64,000 nucleotides of DNA from positions 139,914,148 to 139,978,147 of the forward strand of contig CM071598.1 of assembly GCA_036435485.1 (NCBI GenBank), given 5' to 3'. This DNA is from Saposhnikovia divaricata (Eukaryota; Streptophyta; Magnoliopsida; Apiales; Apiaceae). This document shows positions 46,545 through 59,408 of the stretch, in pieces (the stretch's first letter is position 1; every line of letters begins with the position of its first letter). The notes under the pieces are model-generated. The model made no database searches. It saw only the letters and a list, made by a program, of their open reading frames with translations, and was not told where the DNA came from. The translations under genes and the position numbers were made by a program.

Positions 46545-47101
46545 TGTTAGGCCGAATACACACTTATAATCAACTAAGTATGAGAGAATAACAATAAATT
46601 CTTTAAAAACTTTAAAAACTGTTTGAATTAACTTCTCTCTCAGTGATGTAAATTATCACAGAGAGCTGCTTAGGTTACAATGGAAGATATTGTATTACAC
46701 GATCGATCCCCTTCTAGGGTTAACCTAACTGTATTTATAAAATATACAGCTGCTATACAATCGATAATTGATACTCCTATAAATTAGCTATACAATTGAT
46801 ATCAATTACGATTGCTACTCGTCTCCTTAGTCAACTCAATCTCTTTGACAGCTATCCAATCTTCAAAGATATTGCTTCGATAATTATCTTCAATAATTCT
46901 TTAAACACTGTTGACAAGTAGACGCTTCCTCCAGACAGAGTTTAACAAACTCTGTCGAGCTTCCAACTGTCAGCGTATAACAAACTCTGTTCAGCTTCTA
47001 ACCGTCAGAGTTTAACTAAACTCTGACTGCTTCCTATTTAAACTATGTTTTTCCCTGCAAAACTTAAACACTGATATTAACCATATCAATTATATTTAAC
47101 A
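46545..47101 (-). repeat. 5' LTR of Sire-3
   Basis: 557 bp, matching 35188-35743 with about a dozen single-base differences and one small length change. Carries the CAGAGTTTAAC / AAACTCTG cluster at 46935-47045. Confidence 0.95.
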
Positions 47102-50100
47102 ACACTTTCATCAACTTGTCGGCTCTTTGTTGTTAGAACGGTGTACCATGATGATTTTGAATTTGAAATATTTGGTGCATAGTACACTTGATGGGCTTGG
47201 CTAGCCAACACGAACACGTCTTCGGCATTTAATTTTGATTTAATATCAACGGTAGTAATCCGATGCCTATAGACTTTCACGTGTTTCGTATTATCAAACC
47301 AATGACACTTGAAGACAACAACTTGATGTCCATTTTGATAATGAAGTTTTATAACTTCTTCCAATCTCCCGTAATAGTTTCCAAAACTTTCTTTGTAAGA
47401 AGTCCCTACAATTAAAAATGTATAAAATTTGAATAGAAATAACAAAGAACAAAAACATAGATATTTGGTATGAATTAATTTTCTCACCAATGACAACTAC
47501 GCCGGAATTCGATGAAGTGAGCTTATTACCATTTACACAACCGAATTTGTAACCATTGCACTTGCATGATTTATAAGACTCCACTTTAAACAACGGACCT
47601 CTTATTAGATCTAAATATTTCTCCTTAAGTTCTTCATCATTTTGTACCTAAAAAAATGTGAAAATATAATTTATAAGTTTGTGAATAAAATTATGCATGC
47701 ATATGTGTGTATATATAAAATGAAACACATACCCTTCTTTCAAACCAATCTCTAAAATGTTCCTTTTCAAATTGTTCTTTTTGTGCATCATTGAGATGTG
47801 GGTATTGTTGTTGTACCAATTTCTGGAATCCACTACATATTGAAATTGGATAATAAAAAGTTAGCATTCTAAACTAAATTTGTTTTAATAAAGTGAAGAT
47901 TGTCTAAAAAAAATCTTACCGCAAGTACTTTCCAACTTCCGGCGAGTTAATAAGAACATAGTATGTCACGATTTCATGCTCATTAACACTCAAGATTCTA
48001 TCTCCACTCCGTAGACTAGGATGCGTTGGATATGTGTAAACTTCTAACAAATCGACATCATGAAACATTTGAGATACTTCATTTCGACGTAACCGATTAT
48101 GCTCTCTTCCTATTTTAGAATCCAAAAACATCGAGCAAAAGTGTACACATTCCTCCTCAATATAGCGTTGTGCCATTGAACCTTCCACACGAGCTTTGTT
48201 TCTAACTTTCAATTTCAAAGTGTGCAAGTATCTCTCAACAAAATACATCCAATGCCAATTAGCCGGACCACCCAACTTTGCCTCGGTAGCTAAATGTAGT
48301 GGCAAATGCTCCATCGGATCAAACCAACTCGGAATAAAGACAGTTTCAAGCTTGGACATTATCCTCACTATGTCTTTCTCCATTTTCTGCAAATCTGTGT
48401 ATTTGAGACTCGACGAGCATAAATCTTGAAAGAAGTTGCACAACTCAATAATAGGATCGGCCACATGCTTTGGAAGTAAGTCACGACAAACGAGAGGCAA
48501 TATTTTTTGCATGAAAACATGACAGTCATGTGATTTCATCCCGCGAATGCAATTTCTCTTCCAATTTACACACCTTGATATATTTGAGGCATACCCATCT
48601 TGAAGTTTTAACAACTCAATCCACTTGAACAACTTATGAACTTGTTCACTCGAGAGCACAAATGATGCATGTGGCATCGTGTCATCACCTTGAATCCATA
48701 ACTCACGGTGTACACCTAATTCTCGACAATCCTTTCTTGCTTTTGTGTTGTCTTTTGACTTGTCTGCATCACCAAGAATTGTGAAGAATATATTGTCAAA
48801 TATATTCTTTTCGGTGTGCATAATGTCAATGTTATGACGAAGACTGAGTGTCTCCCAATATGGAAGCTCAAAAAATGGAGTAATGTGAGTCCAATTATGT
48901 GTCACGCCATAATCCTTCGATTTCTTCTTTGATGCCTTTCCAGGAGGTGGAAATTGTATCTGCTCACACATTGCCATTGCATGTGATCCCGAATGTCGAG
49001 CACACACTGATCGTGTCTCAATACTCCCAAATCTTGTACTCCTTCTTAGGGGATCATCCGGCTCCAGAAAATAACGAGCGGTGCCATAGAAAGTAGATTT
49101 ACCACCATGCTTTAGTTGTTTAGCTTTTACCTCTCCCATGCAAATTGGACATGCCAACTTACCCTTGGTAGACCACCCACTAAGCATGGCAAGTGCTGGA
49201 AAATCGCTAACTGTCCATATAAGTGCTGCCTTCATCATAAAATTTGTACGTGAGAACCTGTCATATGTTTCCACCCCAATATACCACAATAATTTCAATT
49301 CATCAATTAACGGCCTAAGATAAACATGTAAGTCTTTTGTTGGATCCTTTGGCCCGGGAATAAGAAGAGGCATGAACATGTATGGAGCCTTAGTACACAT
49401 AGATGGGGGGAGGTTGTACACAAAAACCACCACAGGCCATACTGTATAATCCCTAGAATGTGCATCGTGAAAGGGGTCAAATCCATCAGTAGAGAGTCCG
49501 AGTCTAACATTCCGAGTCTCCTTTGAAAAATTTGGAAATCTACGATCAAATTGTTTCCATTCATCTCCATCTGCTGGGTGACTTAATTGACCCTCAATCA
49601 CCACTCTATCATGGTGCCATCTCATACATTTTGCAGTCTTCTCTGCCATGAATAAACGTTGCAATCTTATTGCAATAGGAAAGTATCGCAAAATCTTTCG
49701 CGGGATCTTCTGTTTTTTAGGATCTTTTTGCACTTTGTACCTGTCTTTTCCACATATATCACAATGTGTCTTGTTGCTATTTTCCTTGTAAAATAGCATG
49801 CAGTCATTCTCGCAAGCATCAATCTTTTCGTACTCCATATTCAACCCTTTAATCATTTTTCGTACGGTGTAGTACTTTCCGGGCAATTTATGATCATCGG
49901 GTAATACCAATCCAATGAGTTGAAGCAGCTCATCAAAGCCATTGTTACTACAATTATGCTTGTTTTTCCACTCAAGCAACTCCATTACATACTCAAATGT
50001 TGTAAAATTGGTATTGTTTGGATAAATTGGTTCAGAAGCAGTCTTCACCATCCTGTAAAATTTTTTTGCTGTTGTGTTCGGTTCTTCCTCAAAATCCTCA

Positions 50101-50480
50101 CGATCCTCAAAATCATCATCATGTGCATCATACATATCATCATCATCATGTGCATCATACATAGCATCATCTCTGTAGCTAGTATTAACCGAACTCGTTC
50201 CAACTTCATTGTGTGGCTCATCTTCCTCCCCATGACAATCCCATTTAGTATACCATTGCATAATACCATGTCGATATAAATCAACTTTCACGGTACTGGG
50301 ATTTTTATAGTGCCCATTTCTACATTCTCTACATGGACATCTTATAAGCCCATTGTCTTCTTCTTCAAGATGATCTATAGCAAATTTAATGAAACTTTCC
50401 ACACCAATTTTATATTCTTCCGTTAAGTATTTTGCCTCATTATACCGATTACGACCAATCCAACTACGATCGGATGCCAT

Positions 50481-50846
50481 CTACAAATGTGCATATAATA
50501 ATATAAGACAAATGCAATTTTAAATAAATAAAAGTGAATTGGCAATATAATTTTTAACAACAAATAATATAATTTTTAACAATAAATAATATAATTTTAG
50601 CTACTTAAATTCATTCATGAACACATATAAAATTATCATAATTACTCTAATCAAAACAACAACAATCATATTAACATTTTTAAAAGCTAAAAGTACACTT
50701 ACTTGATACTTCAAGATGATTGCATAAAGAAAATGTGGTGAAAGATTAGGAAAAAATGGTGAAAGAAGAGAAGAAAATGGGGTAAAGGAGAGAAAATTGG
50801 TGTAGAAGTCGGCTACTGGACTGAAAGGGAAAGTAGGGTTAGATTT
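50481..50846 (-). other. tnp2 upstream region
   Basis: AT-rich, without an ORF. It would hold the 5' leader and perhaps a first non-coding exon of the CACTA tnp2 gene. A triplicated AATATAATTTTTAACAA unit lies at 50543-50600. Confidence 0.5.
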
Positions 50847-51470
50847 GACAACGACCAAATTCGGTCAAATTTAAACGCACGGCTAAATTCGACCGAAAAG
50901 GGTCACATTTATATATTCGACTCTTTGCCCAAATTCGGTCAAAATTAAACACACGGCTAAATTCGACCAAAAAAGGTCACATTTATATATTCGACTCTTT
51001 ACGGTCGAATTTAAAATAGTACCTGAAACAGTCGAATTTAGTATATGACAAAAATGACTTCAAACGGTCGAAATTATTCTTAAATTCGACCAACTAAGGT
51101 TACAAGTCGAATTAATGACTTTGACCGAATTCGGTCATAATAAATATTCGACCAAATGTGGTTAAAAAAGAATCTACTTTTTCGAATATTTTTTTTTGGT
51201 TTACAATTCCTTCCACTAAATTTTTAAAAAATAGAGGCGGGAATTTCCCCGCTTCACACTCAAATATAATTCGACCGAATACGGTCGAATTTAGCAAGAT
51301 CCAAATATCAGGATGGCGGGACTTTTCCCTCTCTTTTTCGGGGCCAGGTAAATTCGACCGACTGATGAAAACAGTCGAATTTGCTTCTAAATTCGACCAA
51401 GTTAATTCGACCAAATTGAAATTCGACCGTATACGGTCGAATGTAGGTGCAGTCATACTTGTTTGGTCGT
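50847..51470. repeat. Right subterminal repeat array of CACTA element
   Basis: About thirty copies in both orientations of AAATTCGACC / GGTCGAATTTA. They include a 60-70-base tandem copy (50895-50935 and 50955-51000) and paired forms such as TTCGACCGtatACGGTCGAA. The array stops at 51470, where the gypsy LTR begins. The last five bases, GTCGT, would be the gypsy target duplication. Confidence 0.88.
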
Positions 51471-54400
51471 TGTAACACCCTCACTAGCCAACATTAATAT
51501 TATAAACTCTTATATTCAATTAAACATTAATATAGGGGAAGTCTTAAAAATTTCGGCATGATGTAATCATAAACCGAACTAACCACCTGCTCAAACAATT
51601 AAGTAGAACTAAAACAATCCACTTGCATAAGTTAATTTAAACCATAAGAAATAAAACCATGCCAACCCAGACCGCACACAGGTCACTGTATGAAACAACT
51701 ACCAATAGCTATTACAACCCATAACTGAATCAAATAATATACAACCCATCAAATATAATAGCCTGACTACTAGTACGGATGCAATGTGAAACAGGAATAT
51801 GTGAACTACCCATCCAACCACCTCGACCCTCTGACTGCCTCGGTGACTACCCCAACCAGACGGGCCACTTCTTCTAGACATCTTCTGGCTTAGCTGAGGA
51901 AACAGAATTAGCAAGCAAATGAGCCAAAATGCTCAGCAAGTATATATATGTAATTAAAACGTCAACAACTGAAATATCTGCAAGATTGTCAAGAATTAAC
52001 AATCAACATTATATAAGCTCAACTGAAGATTTCTCTTTAGTTCGAGTCATAAAATAGAAGAGGATTGGACTATCATGCATTTTATAAACAAAACAATTAT
52101 AAGGTTAGGCTGCTGATCAGTCACGCACTAACCCCGGACAAACGCACACAGCAATGTCCTTAATGGATCCACGGCACACATTGGCCTTATTAATTTCTGA
52201 CCACGAATCTGGTCCGACCCTTACGGTCCACATTTTAAAAAAACTAACAGTCCAATCCTAACTAAACATCAGGTGTCGGAACAATCGACCACCTCAACTG
52301 CCAAACACTCTGGACACTTTCGTTCCAGGTCAACATCTCAAATCTCACCAAGTAGAATAAGGTCAAGTAATCTCTGAATTAAATATCGACAAGTTCGATA
52401 TGGCAAACAGGGGTATTGATTTAAGTCAAGCTACTAAAAGGATCAACGAAACGATATAATCAACTTGGGGTATAACAATTGAATATTCAAAATTAATGGA
52501 AATTATCAGAGCAGTTATATCAAGGATAAATCAAATGCATAAGAATCAAGTTATGATAATCATATTTCGCTGGAAATATAAGTGAAGTGGTTTACTTGAA
52601 AGGGAGGTGGAATAATATTCCTGCAAGGAATATGGATGTAAATTAATTCACTAAAAGCATCAACAACTCAGTAGAATCAATTTGGGGTATAACAATTAAG
52701 TATCCGAACTTTCAGGGAATTAACGGAACAAGTATAGCAAGAGTAATTTGAATAAGCATATGAATCAGGTTTTTATAATCATAACTCATTTAAAAGATAA
52801 TTGAAACAATTTACTTGCCTTAACTAGAAAATCACAGAATCCGAAGTGTCTTTACGTCCTCAGCTTTAGCCTTCCCTTTATCCACGGGATCTACACACAA
52901 TATAACACTATTTTAGAATCCTGTTTAATACTCGCTAATCAGTATAAACATTCCACTTGGTCTACCCCTGCGAATAGTCCCATAATTTATGCTTATTTAA
53001 TAATATAGTCACATTGACACAACTTACATAGATTTTAAAAAAATATGAAGCCCGACTCACAACTCGTATAAATTGTATAATTATACATACTCGTTTTCAA
53101 GAAATGATTTTAATATATATTTAAAAAAAATTTGACGGCACCCCCTTTATACGGGGGACTGCCAGTCGGGATACAGCCGACACAACCAACACAATTATAA
53201 TTACCAATCGAATCCATAATTATTATTCAATCCCAATTCACATTCCAATTCACCGATTCACAATCTGGTACAATTTAAGTAAGTAATACTAATTGGATAT
53301 TAAATTACAAGTTATTAAATAAATAATAAATTTTAGGTATTAAATATTTTTTTTGGCTCAGAAAATAATCATCATCGCCAAATTCCATCGACTCAATTTA
53401 CATTAAACATCACTGTCGATGGGGCAAAATCCCGAGGGTACCCGTAATAGGATGCCTGACTCGAAATTCCACACAAATCAAATTATGAACAATTTAACAG
53501 ATTATTTCACAGAATCAATCATATTACTGAGTAAATCGTCAAAATTTCGAAAATCAACCACCATAGTCGAATTATAATAGCATAACATCAACTGGCAGTA
53601 AAACTTTTCAATACCATAGTTCGAAAGATAATAATCACAGTAATCGAATTACAACATCAAGGGAATCGAGTTAACTACAGAATCGTCCAAGTAATACCCC
53701 CGACAACACACAGGAACGTAACAGGAAATAGAATAGGTTCGACTTTCGAACCTGCACACACATATACGAACACATCCCACACTTTAACACACTCACGCAC
53801 ATGACTTGCAGCCACCACATACTCACACGAACTACAATTATCACAACACCACAGCAGCTTACAAGACAAGAACACAACTGATTATACAATCGGAACTATG
53901 GCACAATCGACCCATACCATACCACTCCTGCAAACACTCGACACAACCAGACATTTAAACCATACTCACACACACACACACACACTCCCAAGGACACACA
54001 CACGCCTGGCCAAGAACCCACGCACGCACCCCTGCTCAACACCCACGATTTACATAAACTCACACACACAGTCACACGGTATATACACACCACAACACAC
54101 AGCGATCGACCCAAACGGCTGCAACCCACACACACAGGTCGCACAGCAAAACAGAGGAAGAGAGAACAGGGAAATAGCCTTTACCAATTCCAAGAGAACA
54201 AGGCCGAGAGAAGTGGTTTTGTTATGAATCAAACGAGAGAATTGAGAGTAAACTTCGAGAGATTTCCAGAGAACCAGTCGAGAGAGATTGATGTTATGTT
54301 TGGTTTTTGGGGAAAGTCTAATTAGGGATTGGGTTATATCTGAATTGAGGAAGAATTTTTAAAAAAAAACATTTTGAAGAATTATTCTAAGTGAAACTCA

Positions 54401-54935
54401 TAAAATAAATCTTTAAAATCACAATTAATTACAAAAATAGGTGGAATATTAAATTTTAGAATTTTAAAATAAAGAATGTAAAATTACGATTACACACATA
54501 TTTTTAAAATATTTTTAGGATTAAAAACGGATTAAATACGGATTTTACAAGATTAAATCCTTAAATTGGAAATTAATTCGTAAAATCATTTTAAAATCCT
54601 TGAAACCCAAAAAGAATTCACCCAATATTTTTAAAAGTCATGTAAACTAATAAAATCAATAATGGAAAAAAAATTTCAGGATTTCTGCTAATCCCGAGAA
54701 TTTTATAAAATTCACAGAAGGTAATTATAACACAAATAAATAGGAAATAAATCCCAAAAATATAATTAAAAACAGTCGGGCTTACATAACACATATAAAA
54801 CATCAACCAAACCTCCAAATATTATTCCACAATTATAATACTTCCTCAACCAATTCACACACCACATAATTTATATTTAATATAAAATAGATAACTTTTA
54901 GTAATTAAATATTCTGAAATTTCTAAGGCGTTATA
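51471..54935 (-). repeat. 3' LTR of the gypsy element
   Basis: About 3,465 bp, from TGTAACACCCTCAC on the left to GGCGTTATA on the right. Read on the minus strand it opens TATAACGCC, which looks like the usual TGTAACGCC with one change. It contains a CA-rich tract (53966-54010), a diverged ~200-bp duplication (52425-52620 and 52640-52825) and no credible gene. The short readings within it are repeat-driven. Confidence 0.88.
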
Positions 54936-54950
54936 ACCTTCCCCCCTTAA
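54936..54950 (-). other. Polypurine tract of the gypsy element
   Basis: The minus strand reads TTAAGGGGGGAAGGT directly before the 3' LTR. Confidence 0.8.
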
Positions 54951-54975
54951 AAGGATTCTGTCCCCAGAATCTCAC

Positions 54976-57900
54976 CTAAGAGAATAATTGAGGATAATTC
55001 TCCAACATATCGCTTTCCAACTCCCAAGTTGATTCTTCCACCTTGGGGTTTCTCCACAAAACTCTCACTATAGGAATTGTTTTATTCCTCAAAACCTTTT
55101 CTTTTCGATCTAGTATTTTGATAGGCTGCTCCACATAAGATAAATCTGGCTGAATCTCTATCGGCTCATATTCAATGACATGTTTAGAATCCAGATGGTA
55201 CTTCTTAAGCATGGATACATGGAACACGTTATGGATATGCTGCATATGAGGCGGTAAAGCTAACTCGTAGGCGACTTTCCCGACTTTCTTCAATACCTCG
55301 AAAGGCCCAACAAATCTTGGACTTAATTTTCCTTTCTTGCCAAATCTTACTAACCCTTTCCACGGAGATACTTTCAACAGTACTTGCTCTCCTTCTTCGA
55401 ATTCCATATTCTTTCTGGCCATATCAGCGTACTTCTTCTGTCGGTTCTGAGCTGTCACTAACCGTTTCTGAATAAGTTGGACTATTTCCTTGGTTTGCTG
55501 CACTAACTCAGGTCCGAGTATCTTTCGCTCGCCAACTTCTTCCCAGTATACTGGAGATCGACACTTTCGTCCATATAACGCTTCATACGGTGGCATACCG
55601 ATACTAGCATGAAAGCTATTATTGTATGAAAATTCCACTAATGGCAAGTGTTCATCCCAACTTCCTGCAAAATCCAATGCACAAACTCGGAGCATGTCTT
55701 CAATTGTTTGAATCGTTCTTTCACTCTGACCGTCAGTCTGAGGATGGTAAGCAGTACTCATTTTTAATTCGGTGCCCAAACATTCCTGAAAACTTCTCCA
55801 GAATCTCGAATTAAATCTTGGATCTCGATCTGAGACTATTGATACTGGAACTCCATGTCGCACCACAATTTCTTTTATGTATAGATGAACTAATTTGTCT
55901 AATGAAAACCTCTCATTTATTGGGAGGAAGTGTGCAGATTTCGTTAATCGATCAACAATTACCCAGATAGCATCATGATTAGCTCTCGTCCTTGGCAATC
56001 CAACCACAAAGTCCATTGCAATATGTTCCCATTTCCACTCGGGAATCTCTAAGGGTTGTAGCATCCCACTTGGCCTTTGATGTTCTGCTTTTACTTTCTG
56101 ACAGGTCAAACACTTACTCACCCATTCAGCAATATCTCTCTTCATATCCGGCCACCAGAAGTTTCTTTTTAGGTCTCTATACATTTTCGTACTTCCTGGA
56201 TGAATCGAATATTTCGAGCTGTGGGCTTCCTGTAGGATCTCATTCTTCAACTCTGTCACATTGGGTATCCAAATACGTGAAGAAAATCTTAATATCCCCT
56301 TGTCATCTACCTGTGTGCATATTTCCTCACCGGTTAACTTGTTCACATCTCCGCTCATGACTTCCTCCTGGCATCTGCGAATCCTTTCTAACAATTCTGG
56401 CTGAAACGTCATAGTGTACACCGTATCTGTACTACTTGCAGGCATACACACCTCTATCTCCAACCTTTCAAACTCTTTGTATAATTCCTCAGGCATTGTC
56501 AACATACTGATTTTCTCCTTCCTACTTAAAGCGTCCGCCACCACGTTCGCCTTCCCAGGATGATAGTTGATGGTACAATCATAATCCTTGAGTAATTCCA
56601 ACCATCTTCTCTGTCTCATATTTAACTCCTTCTGGGTGAAAATATATTTTAAACTCTTGTGGTCCGTGTAAATTTCACACTTTTCCCCATACAGATAATG
56701 TCTCCAAATCTTCAAGGCGAAAACAATCGCGGCTAATTCTAAGTCATGAGTAGGATATTTCTGTTCGTGAGGTTTCAATTGTCTCGAAGCGTAAGCAATT
56801 ACTTTTCCGTGCTGCATTAGTACACATCCCAAACCTTTGTGAGATGCATCACTGTAGATCACAAAATTTCCCTTTTCATCTGGAAGTGTCAATACAGGTG
56901 CAGTCACCAATCTCTTCTTCAATTCCTGGAAACTTTCTTCACACTTCTCATTCCACACAAACTTTTCATTCTTCCTCGTCAATTTTGTTAGTGGGGTGGC
57001 TATCTTCGCAAAGTCTTGAACAAATCTTCGATAATATCCCGCCAATCCTAAGAAACTTCGAACTTCTATGGGTGTTTTAGGTCTGTCCCAATTCATCACG
57101 GCTTCAATTTTAGCAGGATCCACCTTAATCCCTTCACTGCTGATGACATGCCCTAAAAACTGCACTTCTTTCAACCAAAACTCACATTTAGAAAATTTCG
57201 CATACAATTTCTCTTTCCTCAACGTTTCTAAGGCTATTCTCAAATGCCCTGCATGCTCTTCTTCGGTCTTCGAGTAAATCAGAATATCATCTATAAACAC
57301 AATCACAAACTTATCCAAATACTTCTTGAAGACTCTATTCATTAGGTCCATGAATGCTGCTGGTGCATTAGTTAGCCCAAAGGCCATTACTAAGAACTCG
57401 TAGTGCCCATACCTAGTCCGAAACGCTGTTTTTGGAACGTCTTCCGGTCTAATCTTTAATTGAAAATATCCTGACCGCAAATCAATCTTCGAGAAACAAG
57501 TTGCTCCTTTTAATTGATCAAATAAATCGTCAATTCTTGGCAAAGGGTATTTATTCTTAATGGTCAACTTATTTAATTCCCGATAATCGATACACAGTCT
57601 CATACTTCCATCCTTCTTCTTTACAAATAATACCGGAGCTCCCCACGGCGATACACTAGGCCTAATAATACCTTTCTCCAGAAGATCTTGCAATTGAACT
57701 GCCAATTCCTTCATCTCTACAGGTGCCATTCGATAAGGAGCCTTTGACACGGGTTCAGTTCCTGGGGCTAAATCAATGGTAAATTCTATTTCTCTATCCG
57801 GAGGTAATCCGGGAAGTTCATCCGGAAAAACATCAAGAAATTCATTCACCACTGGAATTTCCTCTATCTTAGGCACCTCTTGACTAGTATCCATGACATA

Positions 57901-58185
57901 AGCCATATAGCCCTCGCATCCTTGCCTCAACAGCCTCTTTGTTTGAATGATCGATAAAAATCTCTTATTTTGCCTCTGACCCCTAAAGGTAACCTCTACA
58001 TTATCAGAGGGTTTAAGGATCACCTTCTTATTCTTACAATCAATTTGGGCATTATTCTCTGTTAACCAATCCATTCCTAAGATAACATCAAATTCACCTA
58101 ACTGAAATGGTATCAAATTAGCGTAAAAACAATGCCCTGAAATATCAATCTTGCAACGAGGACACATTTGAGTAACCGGAATTCG
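54976..58185 (-). pseudogene. pol: Gypsy Pol: protease end, RT, RNase H, integrase, chromodomain
   Basis: Open from just after the TAA at 58186-58188 to the stop at 54976, in the gag frame. The protease tail (GEFDVILGMDWL) leads to RT (LCIDYRELNKLTIKNKYPLP, FSKIDLRSGYFQL, IVFIDDILIYSK) and RNase H (VIYSDASHKGLGCVLMQ, YTDHKSLKYIF). The integrase HHCC region follows (HPGSTKMYRDLKRNFWWPDM, CLTCQKVKAEH), then its core (MDFVVGLP, IVSDRDPRF), a GPY/F-type module (LSPRFVGPFEVLKKVGKVAY) and a chromodomain (ILDRKEKVLRNKTIPIVRVL then WRNPKVEESTWE). Chromodomains of this type can direct integration to marked chromatin. All catalytic motifs look intact. Only the upstream stop separates this from Gag, so I call it a pseudogene with reservation. 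Confidence 0.92.
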
Positions 58186-59375
58186 TTATGAATTAGCTAT
58201 TTCTATAACTATAGCCTCACGTAACATGCATACCTCACAATTTAACTTTTGAACAAATTCTTTGGATATGAAGGATTTCGTAGCCCCGGAATCAATTAAC
58301 ACTTTAGCTTGAACATAATTTACAGGGAGCGTACCTGCTACCACATCCGAATTCTTAATAGCTTCGTTCAGAGTCATGTTGAAAGTCCTTGCCACGGGTC
58401 TGACACTTGCTGTTGGGGGTGCTTCAATTGCTTGCAGTATTGGATTAGCCAGAACTGGAGGTTTCACTACAGGTACTTTACAGTCTTTCATTATATGCCC
58501 TGGCTTCCCACAAGGGTGACACACAATTCCTGCCTTGCATTCCCGAGCATAATGACCTTTTTGATTACATTTGAAACACGTCACCTCCAACTTTGTACAC
58601 ACCCCCGGATGCCTCTTCCCACAAGTCTTGCACTCTGCCAAGGGTGGCCTAACCAATTTCTGTTGACTCGCATCTTGAATTCTATTTCCTTGGCCCCCAT
58701 TCCCTGATCCCGGCTTCTTAGGGTTCCCATACTTTCCTGACTGGAATCCTGGCTTTTTATTTGGCACATTCTGAGAGCTGCCTTGCTCTTGTCGTTCCCC
58801 CATTGACCCAGCCTTTCTTTTCTTTCCTTCTTTTTCCTTGAAGTATAATTCGCTTTCTCCTTCAGCTATCATGGCCTTTTGCACCACTGCTGCATAAGTC
58901 TCCAACTCCAAAACTGCTAGTTTAGTACGAATCCACGGTTTCAATCCTTGTTGAAACCTCTTAGCCTTCTTCCTCTCCGTGTCCACATAGGCCGGAGCAA
59001 ACCTAGCTAGTTCAGTAAACTTGGTTTCATATTCTGTCACCGACATTTTCCCCTGTTTCAACTCCAAAAACTTCATCTCCATCTGGTCTTTCATATAGTC
59101 GGGGAAATACTTTTCCAAAAATAGCTCCGTAAACCTTTCCCAAGGAATCACCTCAGTAGCTTCCAACATCTTCACCGACTCCCACCAGTAAGTAGCTTCA
59201 TTCTTCAAGAAATAACTTACATATTCGGTTTGTTTGTCTGCTGGAACCCCCACCAGTGCGATGGCTTTTTCCATCTCTTTTAACCAAGACCTCGCCTCCA
59301 CCGGGTCCGCTGTTCCTTTAAACTCAGGAGGTTTAACTGCCTGGAAAGACTTAAAAGTAACCACCGGAGGAACAG

Positions 59376-59408
<33 letters not shown>

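Larger units (their letters stand above)
35188..47101 (-). mobile_element. Sire-3: full-length Sirevirus-type Ty1/copia retrotransposon
   Basis: An 11.9-kb element on the minus strand, with LTRs at 46545-47101 (5') and 35188-35743 (3') and the 5-bp target duplication ACACT at 35183-35187 and 47102-47106. The primer site (46531-46542) reads TGGTATCAGAGC on the minus strand, and the polypurine tract GTTGGGGGAGAT abuts the 3' LTR. The order is gag, pol, spacer, ORF3. pol after the protease, and the whole of ORF3, are open. gag has one stop, and there is a frame change just after the protease active site. The LTRs differ at about a dozen sites. It sits in the last exon of the CACTA tnp2 gene. Confidence 0.96.
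34942..50480 (-). pseudogene. tnp2: CACTA transposase (TNP2-like), last exon split by Sire-3
   Basis: Four exons on the minus strand: 50480-47920, 47832-47733, 47647-47488 and 47405 onward to the Sire-3 insertion at 47102, resuming at 35182 and ending at the stop 34942-34944. All introns have GT...AG ends and the phases agree. Setting the insertion aside, the exons add to exactly 1,121 codons with no stop. The order is a transposase-associated N-terminus (DRSWIGRNRYNEAKYLTEEY, then CPCRECRNG), an acidic repeat (MYDAHDDD twice), the Transposase_21 core (TDGFDPFHDAHSRDYTVWPV, CPICMGE), a DUF4218-type region (MKSHDCHVFMQKILPLVCRD, WHWMYFVERYLHTLK) and a DUF4216-type C-terminus (VFVLASQAHQVYYAPN). 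The enzyme cuts the element ends in the nucleus. The intact frame suggests that Sire-3 is what disabled it. Confidence 0.88.
16771..51470 (-). mobile_element. CACTA (En/Spm) transposon, split by LTR elements; right end not in window
   Basis: The left terminus is CACTACAAGAAAAACGG at 16771. Subterminal arrays of TTCGACC/GGTCGAA words follow on the left (to about 17350), recur internally (34677-34765) and lie on the right (50847-51470). Visible CACTA sequence is 16771-19041, 33173-35187 and 47102-51470, about 8.7 kb in all. It is interrupted by Sire-2, Sire-3 and, in the right subterminal array, a gypsy element that runs past the window end. Both CACTA genes are on the minus strand: tnp2 at the right and a tnpA-like gene at the left. 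Its 3-bp target duplication would be ATA (16768-16770) but cannot be checked. Confidence 0.88.

Noticed and set aside
51699..51914. 71-codon reading in the gypsy LTR (repeated at 61030-61245)
   Set aside because: Same small reading in both LTRs, with no known domain. It is probably leader or LTR RNA and not supported as a gene.
53898..54227. Thr/His-rich reading across the CA tract of the gypsy LTR (also at 63229-63654)
   Set aside because: Driven by the (CA)n repeat. The frame changes between the two LTR copies after the repeat length differs, which a real gene would not tolerate.
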